Source: Oxyura jamaicensis
Lineage: Eukaryota; Chordata; Aves; Anseriformes; Anatidae
Direction of reading: 5' to 3'
Assembly (NCBI RefSeq): GCF_011077185.1
Contig: NC_048897.1
Span: 53,276,294-53,340,293, forward strand
Length of the DNA stretch: 64,000 nt
Shown here: piece by piece, positions 1-11,842 of the stretch
How positions within the stretch are numbered: position 1 is the first letter of the stretch
How the letters are laid out: each line of letters opens with the position of its first letter
Position numbers and translations under genes: made by a program
Notes under the pieces: model-generated
What the model was told of the DNA's origin: nothing
The model's input: only the letters and a program-made list of their open reading frames with translations
The model's database searches: none

Positions 1-3000
1 TTCCAAGTCATAATTGATTACTGGAAAGTATTTTTTGGACAATTCACAAATACGCAGGTACCCTGCTGCTAGAAGAAGGCACGCCTGGGGACATTAAGTT
101 GAGCCTTCTAAAGATTGGCAATGAATTTGGGGATTTTTAAGTAAAGGCTATTTTTTCCTTCAACACTAAGCCATAAACCATTATTTGGCAACGGTTTGCT
201 CACTGCAGGATGCTGGAAAGGAAAAAGAAGAGAATTAAGATCAAGTCATTCTGCGAGCAAAGGAAATCTACGGTAAGCTCCCAGCGCACGCTTTCTCCTA
301 AGACAGCATTTGATCCTTCTCCCCCTTGTCAAGTTTGGCTGAAATGTCCAGAAGATTCAACATCTGGAGACAAGCTACACTGCCACAGATGTCCTGTTTC
401 CTTAGAGATCTAGGCTAAACACAACAGAAAATGAAGAAACCATGAGCAGGCAGTCTAGTGCTAGCCTGGCAGTGGCAGGGTGTTGGTGACACTTTGTACT
501 TGTATTATAGTATTTAAATCACTTTTAAAAAGCAAATTTTCCTTATTTAAGGCCAAATATATGTACGAAACTATTTGACTTTGATTTTTCTATAATTTAT
601 CTATAATTTTTCTATAATTTTGCTAGAGTGGAAAGACAGAAAGAGAAAACAGCATCTGAAGGTATTTAAAGCACAGCATGACGAGCAGCTAATCCGAACA
701 GAAATGGCAGATGTTTTTCCTCTGTGTCCAACGAGCGTAATTGCCTGAAGATTAGGGAACAAACTCTGGGGTGCAGCTGCTGGGAGCATGAGGTAGTGGC
801 ATGGGAGCCATCCAGGGGTCACCACCAGTCGAGGGCCTCTTCCAGCCGTTCCTCCAGAGCACAGGAGCAAACAGCCCGGTTTCCCTGGAGGTAGGGATGG
901 GCAGTTAAAATCCCGTGGCTTCTACAGTTTCATTTTTCCAGCTGATCAGCCAGCGGGAGCAATCGGAGCTGTGCTTGTGCATTTTTTTCTTTTGATACTT
1001 CCAAGGATGCGCGGGTGAAACTCATGGGAACCGAGTGAGTCGTGTGCCCCGGCCTCGCCCTTTAAGAGCCTCTTCCAATTTCTGCTTCATGCTCTGTTTT
1101 CTGCTCAGAGTGATTATGTGCAGAAAAATCCCTAAATGTCACCTGTGTTTTCTAAAATGTGGCCGTACAACACGGCTCTGCAGCAACCACAGCATGCAGC
1201 TTGGATTGTACTGCCAATAGAAATCAATGGTGGTAGTCCCGGCTATCTGGAAATGAGATAAACAAGCGAATTTCAAGCACAGCACTTCTCCACATCACCA
1301 AATGGACATTTGCTTTTTCCCACAGACCCCCAGATGCTTTCGGGGTGCCTGCAGGACCAAAACGAACATTTCTGAGAAACAGCCGTGGGCTCCGTTAAAC
1401 TGAACACGAACACAATTCAGGCTTGCGTTTATTTCTAGATTCTCCCTGATCTGTTTTCATAACCTGGGTTTTGAAAGATTTACGGATATTTATTGCATAT
1501 GTCATTAAAAAAAAATCTTTCAAAAGAGAGATTCACTCCAAAAGCACAATTTTGCTCCACAATTGCACACATACACATTAAGTATTTTATCAGTAAAATG
1601 AAAATTCAATGAAATCTTCATTCCCAAACCAGGAAGCATCTGCAAGCAAGAGTCTAGGTATTTATCCAGAGCTCTTGACTTTTGAATCTAAGAACTACTC
1701 TAAATCAATTCCGATTCCTAAAAGGACTTCATCTCATAACTTATGTGCCTGTACACCACAGCCCTGAGCTCTTCAGCCTCAGCCGTGCCCATTAATCAAA
1801 GATATTTAGTTTATCTGTAATCTCAGGTGGTCAGGACATTGCCGGCACTCTGCTGATTTGTGCACAGACCACACGTGCTCCCGCGACCCTTCGCGAGGCT
1901 TTACAACACCGTTTACTTAGGCTTCAGCAACACACAACGTGAATCATCATCTCCGTGTCTGAGCTCTTTACCTGCATTTCCTTCGTACGCAACAAATGTC
2001 ATTGACGGCACCAGGCCTCCAGCTGATGTTCTCCGTATAGAACACACACCTATTTAGGGATCCCATCATCTCCTTTCGTGCCACGGGGTGCTTGGTGGCT
2101 GACAACATTTTATGCTCTGGCTGGGAGGACAACTGTGAAGACTCAAGGCTGTTCTGACCTGAGAGGTGGCAAAGAAACCCAGCACTTCTGCAGTGCAAAC
2201 ACAGACCAAAGCACAAATCTAGTGTGTGGTTTTTGTTTTGTTTTGTTTGTCTTGTATTCTGTCCTGCAGAGACTTTATGATTACTGTTTCAGGCAATACT
2301 GCCCTTAGCTTATAACAAACACAGTTCTAGCTGAATGTTCTTTGTACAAAGAGAAGTCAGGAAGAAGCCTTATGCCATTTCTAAGACGATCCATTAACTG
2401 ACTGCTAATCGAGGGCCTGAAAAAATGAAGAATGTGGTATAAAGAGTTACAACAGCATTGCCAGGATTATTAGTTTCAAAGTCCTGTGAGGGAGGGGAAA
2501 TGGACAATACTCTATTTTTCTCTGTGGCATCGCTCCCAGGCAAAGCACCCTGGCTTTCACCTACTGCTCCCCTTCCTTCTGCAGTGCCTGTTGCCTTCAG
2601 CTGCTCAGCAGCTAAATTCTGCACTGAATCCTCCTGCCCAGCTGAGGTTTGACCGCTGCCGCCCCGGTTGCCCTGGAGGACAGCAGAAGGAGCACACAGA
2701 GGCCGGGCTGAGGCTCCCGCGGGGAGGACAGCAGCGAGCCGGGAGCTGCCGGCCCCCTCAGAGCCATGAGGGCATGCCAGGAGGGCAGCGGGCCGGGGGG
2801 CTCTGCGGATCCCCCCCACCAGCAGCGCTGCCTCTCTTGGGGAGCCACGGCATGGAGCGGGGCTTGTTTGCCTTGCAGCCCTGTGTGACTTAATCGCTTT
2901 CAAGTGTTTGCTGCAGCCACATTAAAGGCTCAAAATTGCTTATGTTCAAGAGGAAGATAGTACCAATCACCGCGACACGGGAGTGCTCCTGTGACCACAC

Positions 3001-6000
3001 GTGGATCTGGCTGCTTCGCAGCCCTTCAGCTCACACCGATGCAAAAGGCACAGCAACTGGTGCCTATCACCCCGAAAGCCTCCAGCCTGCTGTGTCATGG
3101 ACCTGCACGAGAGCCTGCCTTCAGGTTCACCCCAGACGACTGAAAGGGGACCTCCACAGAAACAGTTACAGTAGGCAGAACGGCACACACCGCTGTTTTC
3201 AGAGGGGATTTCGTCCTGAAGTCAGGCAGGCTGCTCGCAGCACCACCAGAAGCCTGGGGGCAGCCAGTTCGGCCGCGCTGCTCGGTGCTCTGAGCTGGAG
3301 CACGACCAGGTCCCCCTCCTCCCCCAGCCACTAAGAGAGCTGCGGGGTCAAAACAAAAGCTCACCTGAGGCTCGGAGAGAAATTTGCCGAAGGCAGGTGG
3401 CTCCTTTGGGTTCTGAGCACAAACCCATTGAGTAACTATAACTACTTGCCTGCAAACAAATACAGCAGAGAGAGCTACAATAACCTCTAACTAGATAGCC
3501 GTAATTTCCTTCTTACACTTAGATGTATTTGCTCTTCTCATCATCTCAGTCACTGCTTGAAACTCAGCAGGTTACAGAATCCAGTTCTGAGGCTCTGCTC
3601 GGCTGACAATGACCGCAAAAAAAGGGCTTTTTGATGTCACCTCCCTGCAGGCACGACCTGGTGCCAAGCCAGACCTCCTTGCACCACCGATTCCTTTTCA
3701 GCCCTTTGATTCTTGACTACCCATCAGCAAGGAGGCACGAACAGCGTCTGCAGTCGTCTGCAGTTTTACAACAGAGAGCACCGAGCACCTTTGACAGTTC
3801 TCAATGGCATCAGCACCGTAACATCGCTGGGCGAAGCCTTGCTCCTGCAGCTCTGCTACAGGAGATGAGCGCTGCATTGCCCCGCCGCGCACCCAGGAGC
3901 AAACTGGGAGGCACACAGCGGCTCCAGAGCTCCAGGGGCTCTGGGAGCAGAGCACAGCTCAGCCCCTGCTAAGGTGCCTCTTGTGCTGAGAGAGGCTGGC
4001 ACAAACCGATCCCTGCAGCTTGTTCCCCAGCTCATACAAACGCACCTGCTTGGAAGAACCTGCTGCTCTTGATTTAGTAGCACAGTGTTTGGAGAATATT
4101 TTGACATCTTCAGTGGTTGGCAGTAATTCTGGTCTTTTCAGTGAAGTATGTCCGCTCTCCATCTCTCGTTCTGTGCTCGGATGACGCAGATGCCCCTATT
4201 TCACTTCCTGAACTCTCCTAACAGTCGCAAGGCACAGCATACCCGCGACACAGCTTCAGTGGCTTTGAGTTCTGTTTGTTTTATTACCTGCAGGAAATCT
4301 TAAAAGACATTTCTTCTCCTGACGTATATCAATAAACCAGTTCTTTCTACAAGGACAAAAGCAAAATCCCTATTTCCTCTGGGCCAGCCAAAGTTTTGAC
4401 CTCCAACAGCTATTCAACAGATAACCAACAGATAATCCGTTTTAAGGATCACCAAAACTGTCCTTACTTGTGCTGGAGATCGTTCTCACCGACGCGGTTT
4501 ATCGCAGCTTTGACACCTCTCTGGCCTTTCCCTCCATCAGGCAGATTGAACAGAACTGTGTCTGTGGCCTTCGGCACACAGCAGTGACCAGCAGAGCTGC
4601 CCGACACGTGTCTGAAGCGCAGCACTGCAGACGTCAAGCACTCACCTTCCTTCTGCTGAAGAAATGGCCGTGCTGTGTTACTGTGGCTCGGGAGTTCGTT
4701 ACAGGTTGCTTTGCCCCAGTGCATTTGCAATTTGCAAGCCTCATTTTAATAAAATCTTTTGGTCTTTTCTCTAAAACGGGACCTTTCTTAAACATCACTG
4801 CAGGTGCCCATGGATTTTCACGTGCCTTACATCAACCATTTCATGATAAGCTCTGACTGGTGGATTCCCCAGCCGGTTCTCCCCAGACAGTGATGCCATT
4901 GCTGCTTTTCCTCCCTCGTGTTCCTCTTCTTCACACAGTCAGCAGGGATTTGCAAAGGGGAGATCACACTTCAGCAGCGTGCTGCAGAGCCCCACACTGC
5001 AGTGGTCCAAGGTAAAAATTAGAAGAACCGTCAATGAACAGAGCTTCCAGCTAAGGAGCGTCCCTTCCCTTCCACGACAAAAATCTCCACCATGGTTTTT
5101 CGTGTCCATTTTCCTGGTCCAACCCTTGCCAAGCTCCATACAGAGGAAAATCAGCCTCCAAGTCCTGCTGCAATTTCTGTGCCTTGTTACACAAAGCAAA
5201 AAGTAATCCTAAGGCATTATGCTAATTGACTTGGAAATATTAAACTGTCCCCCACTGTGCACACACATCTTTGTCTCATCTCTGCTGAGCACGGGGAGCT
5301 CCCAGCCGGCCCTGTTTCACATCTGGTGGCGGTGCAGAAGGGAGGCAGACAGCTCCCGGCCCTCGAGCCAAGGACACCCCTCACTGAGCAGGGCTAAGTG
5401 AGGAGGGGGCGATGCTTTTGTGCAGGGCAAAACCAAAGCACCAGCACTGCGTGGAAAACCCAGAGCTGGGATGAGACTGCCAAGAGAGGAAGGAAGCAAA
5501 GAATCCCCACTCCTGCATGGTGCACCGGGGCAGCGTGGATGCCCCTCCAGCCAAGCCCCAGCCTTTGGGCAGCACAACCTCAGACTGCCGTGCAGCAGCC
5601 TGGGCTGCGGGAGCTGCCGCGGAGCACATCTGCGTTTCCTAAACACAGACATCGTCTGTTTACGTGCTTCATCTGGGGAAACCCACCCAGTTCGGTGCAA
5701 AGGGGAAGAAAGGGCCTGAAAGAGGAACAAGTCTGACCTAAAGCAGAGCTGAGAGTTTGATGGAATCTTCTAACAGGAAGCGTTAGGAGAGGAGCAGGCC
5801 AAACCAACACATGGAGACTGCCTCTCTCCATATGCCACAGGCCATAGTTACTTCCCCAAAATGCATGCCATGTGCAGGTACGAAAACGTACACGTGTACA
5901 TACCATATTACACATACTAAATCCTGGTTCTGTGCGTTTCAGGCACAGGACCTTCTCCAGCCAGCATAAAATTCAAAATTAAAAAGATAGAGCAAGACTT

Positions 6001-6410
6001 GAGGAAAGAGGCTTGAAGACCTCAGGACATGGTCCTGTTCAAATATGCTGATCCTCTTCAGGCAGCGGCTGGCAGAAGGACAGGGTGTTTTTTATTTTAA
6101 CATTAGACAAACAAATTCCTTTCCCTCTGCCCTTCAGGTCACGGCTTCAATTTAGTATTCTTATCCTTCTGCCTCCACGGGGGAGAATAATTGACTCACT
6201 GAGTGAGTGAATGGACTACATAAGCATATAATTTGTTAATTTTTAGCCCATTATCTACCAGTGATGATAAGAGCTAGCTGGAACTTGCAGTTGATATAGA
6301 ATTCGGAAGGCAAACACTTTTTAAAGTAGGCTGTTAAATGATTAACTTAAAACACACATTTAAGCCATTAATTACAATAATGCAAAACTTTTGACTATCG
6401 TGCAGAAAAG
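1..6410. other. Non-coding stretch, no recognised gene
   Basis: I see no gene I can support here. Open frames are at most about 170 codons, overlap on both strands, and cluster where GC is high (about 2.6-2.9 kb and 5.3-5.7 kb), as expected when stop codons are rare by composition. None resembles a known family. The stretch alternates AT-rich blocks (1.4-1.8 kb, 6.1-6.4 kb) with GC-rich patches. A short (TTTTG)n run lies near 2230-2250. Intronic or intergenic origin cannot be told apart. Confidence 0.6.
590..622. repeat. 11-bp AT-rich tandem repeat, 3 copies
   Basis: Three consecutive 11-bp units of the form CTATAATTTWT occupy 590-600, 601-611 and 612-622, differing only in the last two bases. 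This is a minor local duplication in an AT-rich block and no function is implied. Confidence 0.75.
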
Positions 6411-6449
6411 TCATAGAGGAAAGCCTACTTTCATAGAGGAAAGCCTACT
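6411..6449. repeat. 20-bp perfect tandem duplication
   Basis: The unit TCATAGAGGAAAGCCTACTT at 6411-6430 is repeated at 6431-6449 without a mismatch over 19 bases. The perfect match suggests a recent replication-slippage or repair duplication. It is not part of any gene I can recognise. Confidence 0.85.
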
Positions 6450-9011
6450 GGGGACAGAGGAACCAACATCCCTTAGTATTACCGTATACAATAGCTATAT
6501 TCAGGGGTGCTTGCTTATGAGTCTTTTGGGGATAAAATGGGGCAGAAGAAAGCAGCAGGTGGCATTAGACTTTTTCTAAGCCCATCATTCTCTTTCCCTC
6601 TCTTTTTTTACCACCACAAAGGCTACCAGTGAGCAGATAACTGCCAGGCTGCCCCGTGCCGGCCCTTCACAGCCCGGCCGTGCCGGCGGTGCCGAGGACA
6701 AGGCGGATGGCACGGGGTGCTGTGCGGCCAGGAAGGGCGAGCACACGGTGTGACAGCAGCGGGCACGCAGCCAGCAGGACTGGGAAGGGGCTGCTCCGGT
6801 CGGAGGCTGCACCCCTGCCCAATGCTCCGCTCCCCCCGGGCATTGCCCACAGCACCTGGAGCTGCCCTGCAGGGCGCTGCTGCGGCACCGCTGCCTCGCC
6901 GGATCCAACACGCGTGGTGTGGGGGGTTTTAGCCAGACTGCAAAATGCAAGCCATATTATTTTTGGATCAGTAAAACAATTATTAATACTTGAGAACAAG
7001 CTGCAGTCTATTCAGTTCTAATTTCTAGTTTCACTGTCAGTGAGCTAATTTAAATTTTAAAAAAGTTTGCAGCTCCCTAATTAAATTTGCTGAAAGCGTT
7101 TCTCTTATCAGAAACAACAACTGGAGTAATTCAGCTTTGGCAGTTGCCTACATATAACAACCTCCCGTATGTTAAACCCAGGAGTTATGGCTCTGTAACA
7201 GCAGCACTCGATGCATATCTCAGTGCTTAGCTTAAGCCACGGCTGACCGAAACATGTTCCTGCACACACTTCCTATTTACAGCAGTCTGCACATCATTTT
7301 TGCTGAAGTTTTATGATACTGCAGTAAAACTGACAAGCATTAAATGAAGTCTCCGCTTTTATGCAAGCTCACCAGGTCCTTCACCAAATGCTCGGTTTTA
7401 ATTGTACTTTATTGTGAGCAGTGCTGTGAATAGATCCTCATCAAAAACTCCAGTGTGCGAAGGGTGGCGTGCTGACACAGAGCATGCGGTGACCGGTGTT
7501 GAAGCCCTGAGCTCAGAGTAAGGAGGAAGCGGTCAGCTGCCCCCGGGTGATAGCAGGACTCTGACCACGTCTAGCAAGGGCAGGCACAGGCCAAGTGCAG
7601 CTCCCCCTGCCCCGGTTAATGCCGGGAGCAGAGATGTGGCTGCAGGAAGATGGAAGATGGAAGCTGCATCCTGGCGCAGCCGGGCACGGCTCAGTACCTC
7701 GGTGGTACCATGCTGATGTCCCCCCAGCCGCAGGGTGCGGAGCCCCAGGTGCCAGGATGCTCCTCGCTGCCTGCCCAAATGCTGACACCTACTTCAGTGT
7801 TAGCATGGAATATATAGGGCAGGCATTTGCTCAGGGGCCCTCGGAAATGCCACATTTGCCTCAACACGGTATTCACGGTATGAGAGATGGCCTCGTGGGC
7901 AGCCAGCAGAAAGCTGCAGCCCGCAGACACCCTGCTCCTCCGCGTGGGCTGGCACCCGGCGGTCACCGCTCCGGGGCCGACACTGTGCCCGTGGGACACA
8001 CGGTCACTCACCCTTGTCATTCGGCCTGGGGATGAAAGGCCCCGTGCCGCCACACAGCCCTCCACGAGTCCCAGACCTCCCCAGCACCTCCCGGCTTGGG
8101 GCTGGCACTCAAGTCCCCCTCCAACAACAGGACATCAGGGGGGCTTGGAGTTCAGGCAGCCGCAGTTAGGAGGCAAAAAGCGAAGACTTGCAAATTGCGT
8201 GTTAGAAATTTGCTAGCAAGAGATGAATAAATATTTTATGAGCCCAGCCTTCATTAAGTCCAACGTGAGCGCCGCAGATCAGTTTGCAAACAGCTCTCTC
8301 CATCTGATTGTGCCCCCCCTTTGCTGGAGGACGCCCGCTGTACGACTGCTTCCCCCCGTAACGCGCTGAATCCATATGCATGAGTCTTCACAAGGAGAAA
8401 CATAATTTGCCTTTGCAGTTTGCTGGGCTCAGTGTTCCTACTTGCTGGTCCTCAGGTGCTAAATAAAATCTACAAGAAGTCAGACAAGGCAGCATCTAAG
8501 TTTATAGCCTCGGCGCTGTGGCAGGTTACTGCTCGGTTACACCAAGTGCCTAGAGGAAGCATTTGCACACAGTTTAGGAACAACAAATAATAACACAAGC
8601 AATCAAGTTGACAGCAGAATTTTTATACAGAAATACAGTTGCTTAAGCACTTTAAATATAATGATAGCTTGGGTTAGTAGGTGCTCTTTAATACCGAACT
8701 TCACTCAGAAAGAGGCTATTAACTTCCACTTTAATTTTTAAGTGGCAACTTGTGTTCCCTGAGCATTGTTCCCTGGCAGCACAGGAATTATGGCTGAGAC
8801 ACACGGCCCCACCACGCGTCTCGGCCACGACAGACTCAGCCTGGCACTGCGGGCTCCCTCGGGGAGACACCAGCCGCTGCCCAGCCCTCCCACACCAACT
8901 CTCAGCACCACACGGAGCTCAGGAATTACAGAGGGTTGTTTTGATCAACCCTACCATAACCCACTGCAGTGTCTGGCTCTGCACGGTCATCCCCAGCACA
9001 GGAAAAATTCC

Positions 9012-9012
<1 letters not shown>
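6450..9012. other. Non-coding stretch with a GC-rich patch and an AT-rich block
   Basis: No gene is supported. A GC-rich, moderately CpG-containing patch at about 6650-6920 gives overlapping open frames on both strands that look compositional. It is followed at about 6940-7340 by an AT-rich, CpG-poor block with several TAAT/ATTA words. A second AT-rich block lies at about 8200-8750. Nothing else stands out. Confidence 0.55.
6980..7190. promoter_or_regulatory. Candidate conserved non-coding block (homeodomain-type motifs)
   Basis: CpG-poor AT-rich segment with several homeodomain-like cores (GCTAATTTAAATT near 7043, CCTAATTAAATT near 7077, AGTAATTCAGC near 7123). It sits beside a GC-rich patch, so the composition shift is sharp. 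Vertebrate developmental enhancers often look like this, but no conservation can be measured from one sequence. The call is inference. Confidence 0.18.

Positions 9013-9051
<39 letters not shown>
9013..9051 (+). repeat. (CAG)13 trinucleotide microsatellite
   Basis: Thirteen perfect CAG units with no interruption, flanked by CC and TCCAGCTGCTG. Read in the three forward frames it gives poly-Gln, poly-Ser or poly-Ala. It lies inside a 166-codon forward open frame (8752-9252) that otherwise shows no family resemblance, so I do not call that frame a gene. Confidence 0.95.
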
Positions 9052-9052
<1 letters not shown>

Positions 9053-11815
9053 CCAGCTGCTGCCCCCCGTGCTGCCCTGCGTCTGCAGGTCACCCTGACA
9101 CAGCAGAAGCCTCTCTGAGGTTATTTCTGAGGATGTCCTGGGGAAAAGGACTAATGATGCAGAAGGACTTTCTGATGCTCCTTGCACTTCACCCGGCTTC
9201 CGCTCTCCTGGCAGGACGTGATGAATGCACGCAGCCATCCTTTGAGCTTTGAAGCCTTTGGCAGGTCCTGCAGAAAGCTTCCCCCAGGAACCCACACACC
9301 AGGCTGGTGTCTTCAGCTGAGCACCCGTGCCCAGGCAGCATCTCATCCTTGCTCGCTTGTTTTTCTCTTGAGTGCTCTCTCCAAGTCACAGCTCTCCACG
9401 TCCACCCACACAGCAGGACTACCAGCACGGTTCTCATCTCGGTCGCTGCGACATCCTGCCCGGGGACCTTGACAAATGCAAACCCAGCCTATTAAAACTG
9501 CAGCCAGGCCAATTCTCCAGACTGTCCCGTCCCTCACCTCGCCCTCGCAGTGCTCCCTCCCCTCTCACGAGCAGCAGCGGAGCAGTCTGAGCTCACTGCT
9601 CTGTGTGCTGCCCACCCCAGCCAAGCCATTCACATTGGAAAATCTGCCCGCACAGACCCAAGGAGCCAAAATTCATACTAATAACAGTAAATACTCACGG
9701 GACTTGCAGAACCAAACCCAAAATGTGAAAGGAGCTGAAAAGCAGACCGAGAAGACCCCAGGAGCTTGTTTTGTGCTGCCACAAGGAAGCAGATTTCCTT
9801 TCCCCAAGGGATTTGGTCTCAGGGGACGGCGCAGCCCCGCGGCTGAGGCAGTGGTGCCAGGCCCGTCCCTCCCCGTGCCACAGGACCGCACTCAGCACTG
9901 CTGTCAGGCTGGGGCAGGCCAGCACCCCGGCACCCGCTCACACCTAATCACACCCAAACCAAGGCCGGGCTAAGTGTCTCCCATCCCGACCTTCCCCCTG
10001 GGGCAGCGGCACAAGGGCAGGGACGAACACGGACCTGGGTGCGTACTGCGGCCTCGGGGACGGGCTCCTTGGCGTGAGCGGGGTTTAGTTTGAGTTTCTC
10101 TGTGGTGTTTCAGAAAGTAATGCAGGAGACGCGAAGCATGTGGTTTTTGTTCTCTTCATAAAGCACCCTGGAGCATCTCTCAGCTCCTGATCAAAATCAA
10201 ACGACAGCTTGGGCTCTTTTGCAAAACTTTTCTGTGGATCTTGATCCTTAGATGCTTAGCAGAGCACATCACAAATTATTAATAAGTGAATTACATTTCC
10301 CCATGCCCTTTTATTAGACTGCTCATCAGAGCCCAACCTTCAAAGCCCAGCAAAGTGCAATGATTGAAAAGGGACAGGTTATTTATGTGGCTATATAAAC
10401 CTTGTCATCAGTGACAGCTAAAAGGCGGTGAGCGTACCTAGAGCTCATCTCACAGACAGAGCTTGAATTAGTCCAGACAACAGCAATAACATCTCTAATT
10501 ACGGAATGAGGTAAATAATTCATTGAACTTCTTTCAAACAGAAAGTGGAAACAAAACGCTCCCTTTCTGGGGAGCTCGCAGGCAGCACAGCAATGCAGGA
10601 GAAAAGCCTGGCAGGGAGCACCGCGCCGCCCCCACCTGCGGCTCCAGGCCAGGCCAGGGACCGAAGGCAAAAGCTGCCAAGGCTGGCGGGTGTTCCTCTG
10701 CTCCCCAGGTGCCTCTTCCCCTTCCAGATGAGGCACAAAAGGCTGGACAGTCTGAGATGTCAGGAAACCCATCCCGTGCCTCACGCTGTCTTACCCAGGC
10801 TGAACTCCCAGGGGAACACGTTGTCCTGCCCTTTGTCCAGTGAGGCTCTGGATTACAGAAATCTCGTTAGTGTCGTTACATATTCAGCAGCCTAGCCATT
10901 GTAAAAGACCATATTAATTAGTCCTGGTTTTCACCTCTCTGATTACGGGTCTCCTTATGAAAGAGACAAACACGACGTTCCCAAAAAATCGGAGCACGCA
11001 TGCAGCACGTCGTACCTCCCGGAGCCAGGCCCATCACTCCTTGTATCTCGTTATTCCGAGTAGGAGATGCACACGTTAATAGCTTCGTGGAGCAGTTTAT
11101 GAAGAATAACAGACTGTTTAACTGCGGCACAGCAATTGAAATGCAAGCTTTGAACCTTCGCGATGATTCTACTGTATGCAGAGTGAAAATGAAAGGTTCG
11201 TTGTTCCAGAGAAAACGATGATAAGCCGGAGCGTTCACATAGCTGTTGATGGCCCAGCACTGACAAACAGGCTGCTGAAATGAACGTGGAGGGGTCTGCA
11301 TGGGAGTGAGGTGAGTCCTGGCTGACCCTGGCAGCGGTCAGCAACACCCCACACAGGCGGGCTGCAGTTCCTCATCGTTGATCAGTTCCCGCCACGTTTA
11401 TCCGTATAAATGCACTTTCAGTAATGCAGGCATTGATTGCACACACTTGTTTTTCCCTAAAGCCTTACAGAAAAAAAACCTAAGTGCACAAACAGCAGCA
11501 TTTATAGATCCCTCTGAGGACGAAGTGCGTCTGTTGGGGCTTCCACAGCCACACACAACTAAAAAAAACAGGTTTGTGGGGCTTTTGCAGTCCACAGCCA
11601 ACCACCCAGCAATATAAGGCGCTAGCTGCCACCGACGGCCATCAGCTCCACTACGAGCTGGGCAGCTCTGCTTCATCTCCGCTTCCTTCTTTTCGATTTG
11701 CCTGCAGAATTTTTAGTTTCCCATCTAGTTAGTACCTCAACACGTGAGACGCCTTAGTGGCTGCGGTTTGAATTAAAACAATTAGGGCTTCTCAGTTTAG
11801 GCGAAAATGCCTCTG
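9052..11815. other. Non-coding stretch, no recognised gene
   Basis: GC-rich from about 9.05 to 10.05 kb, with many overlapping short open frames. Then a CpG-poor AT-rich block at about 10.13-10.54 kb (TTATTAATAAGTGAATTAC-like words), then mixed composition. A forward frame at 11000-11221 (73 codons) and its opposite-strand partner look incidental. No gene is supported. Confidence 0.55.
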
Positions 11816-11842
11816 CCCCCCCCCCCCACCCACCCACCCACC
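11816..11842 (-). other. G-quadruplex / i-motif candidate tract
   Basis: The plus strand reads C12 followed by A-CCC three times and then A-CC. The minus strand therefore carries three GGG tracts with single-T loops followed by a run of twelve G. This meets the standard G3+N1-7 rule with the shortest loops, which are known to give very stable parallel quadruplexes. The C-rich strand could form an i-motif. No gene context is visible. Confidence 0.8.

Noticed and set aside
2394..2903. A 169-codon minus-strand frame with a partner on the plus strand
   Set aside because: Both strands are open through the same GC-rich patch and neither resembles a protein family.
8889..8912. An RE1/NRSF-like site (CTCAGCACCACACGGAGC)
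   Set aside because: The left half-site fits, but the spacing and right half do not match the RE1 consensus.
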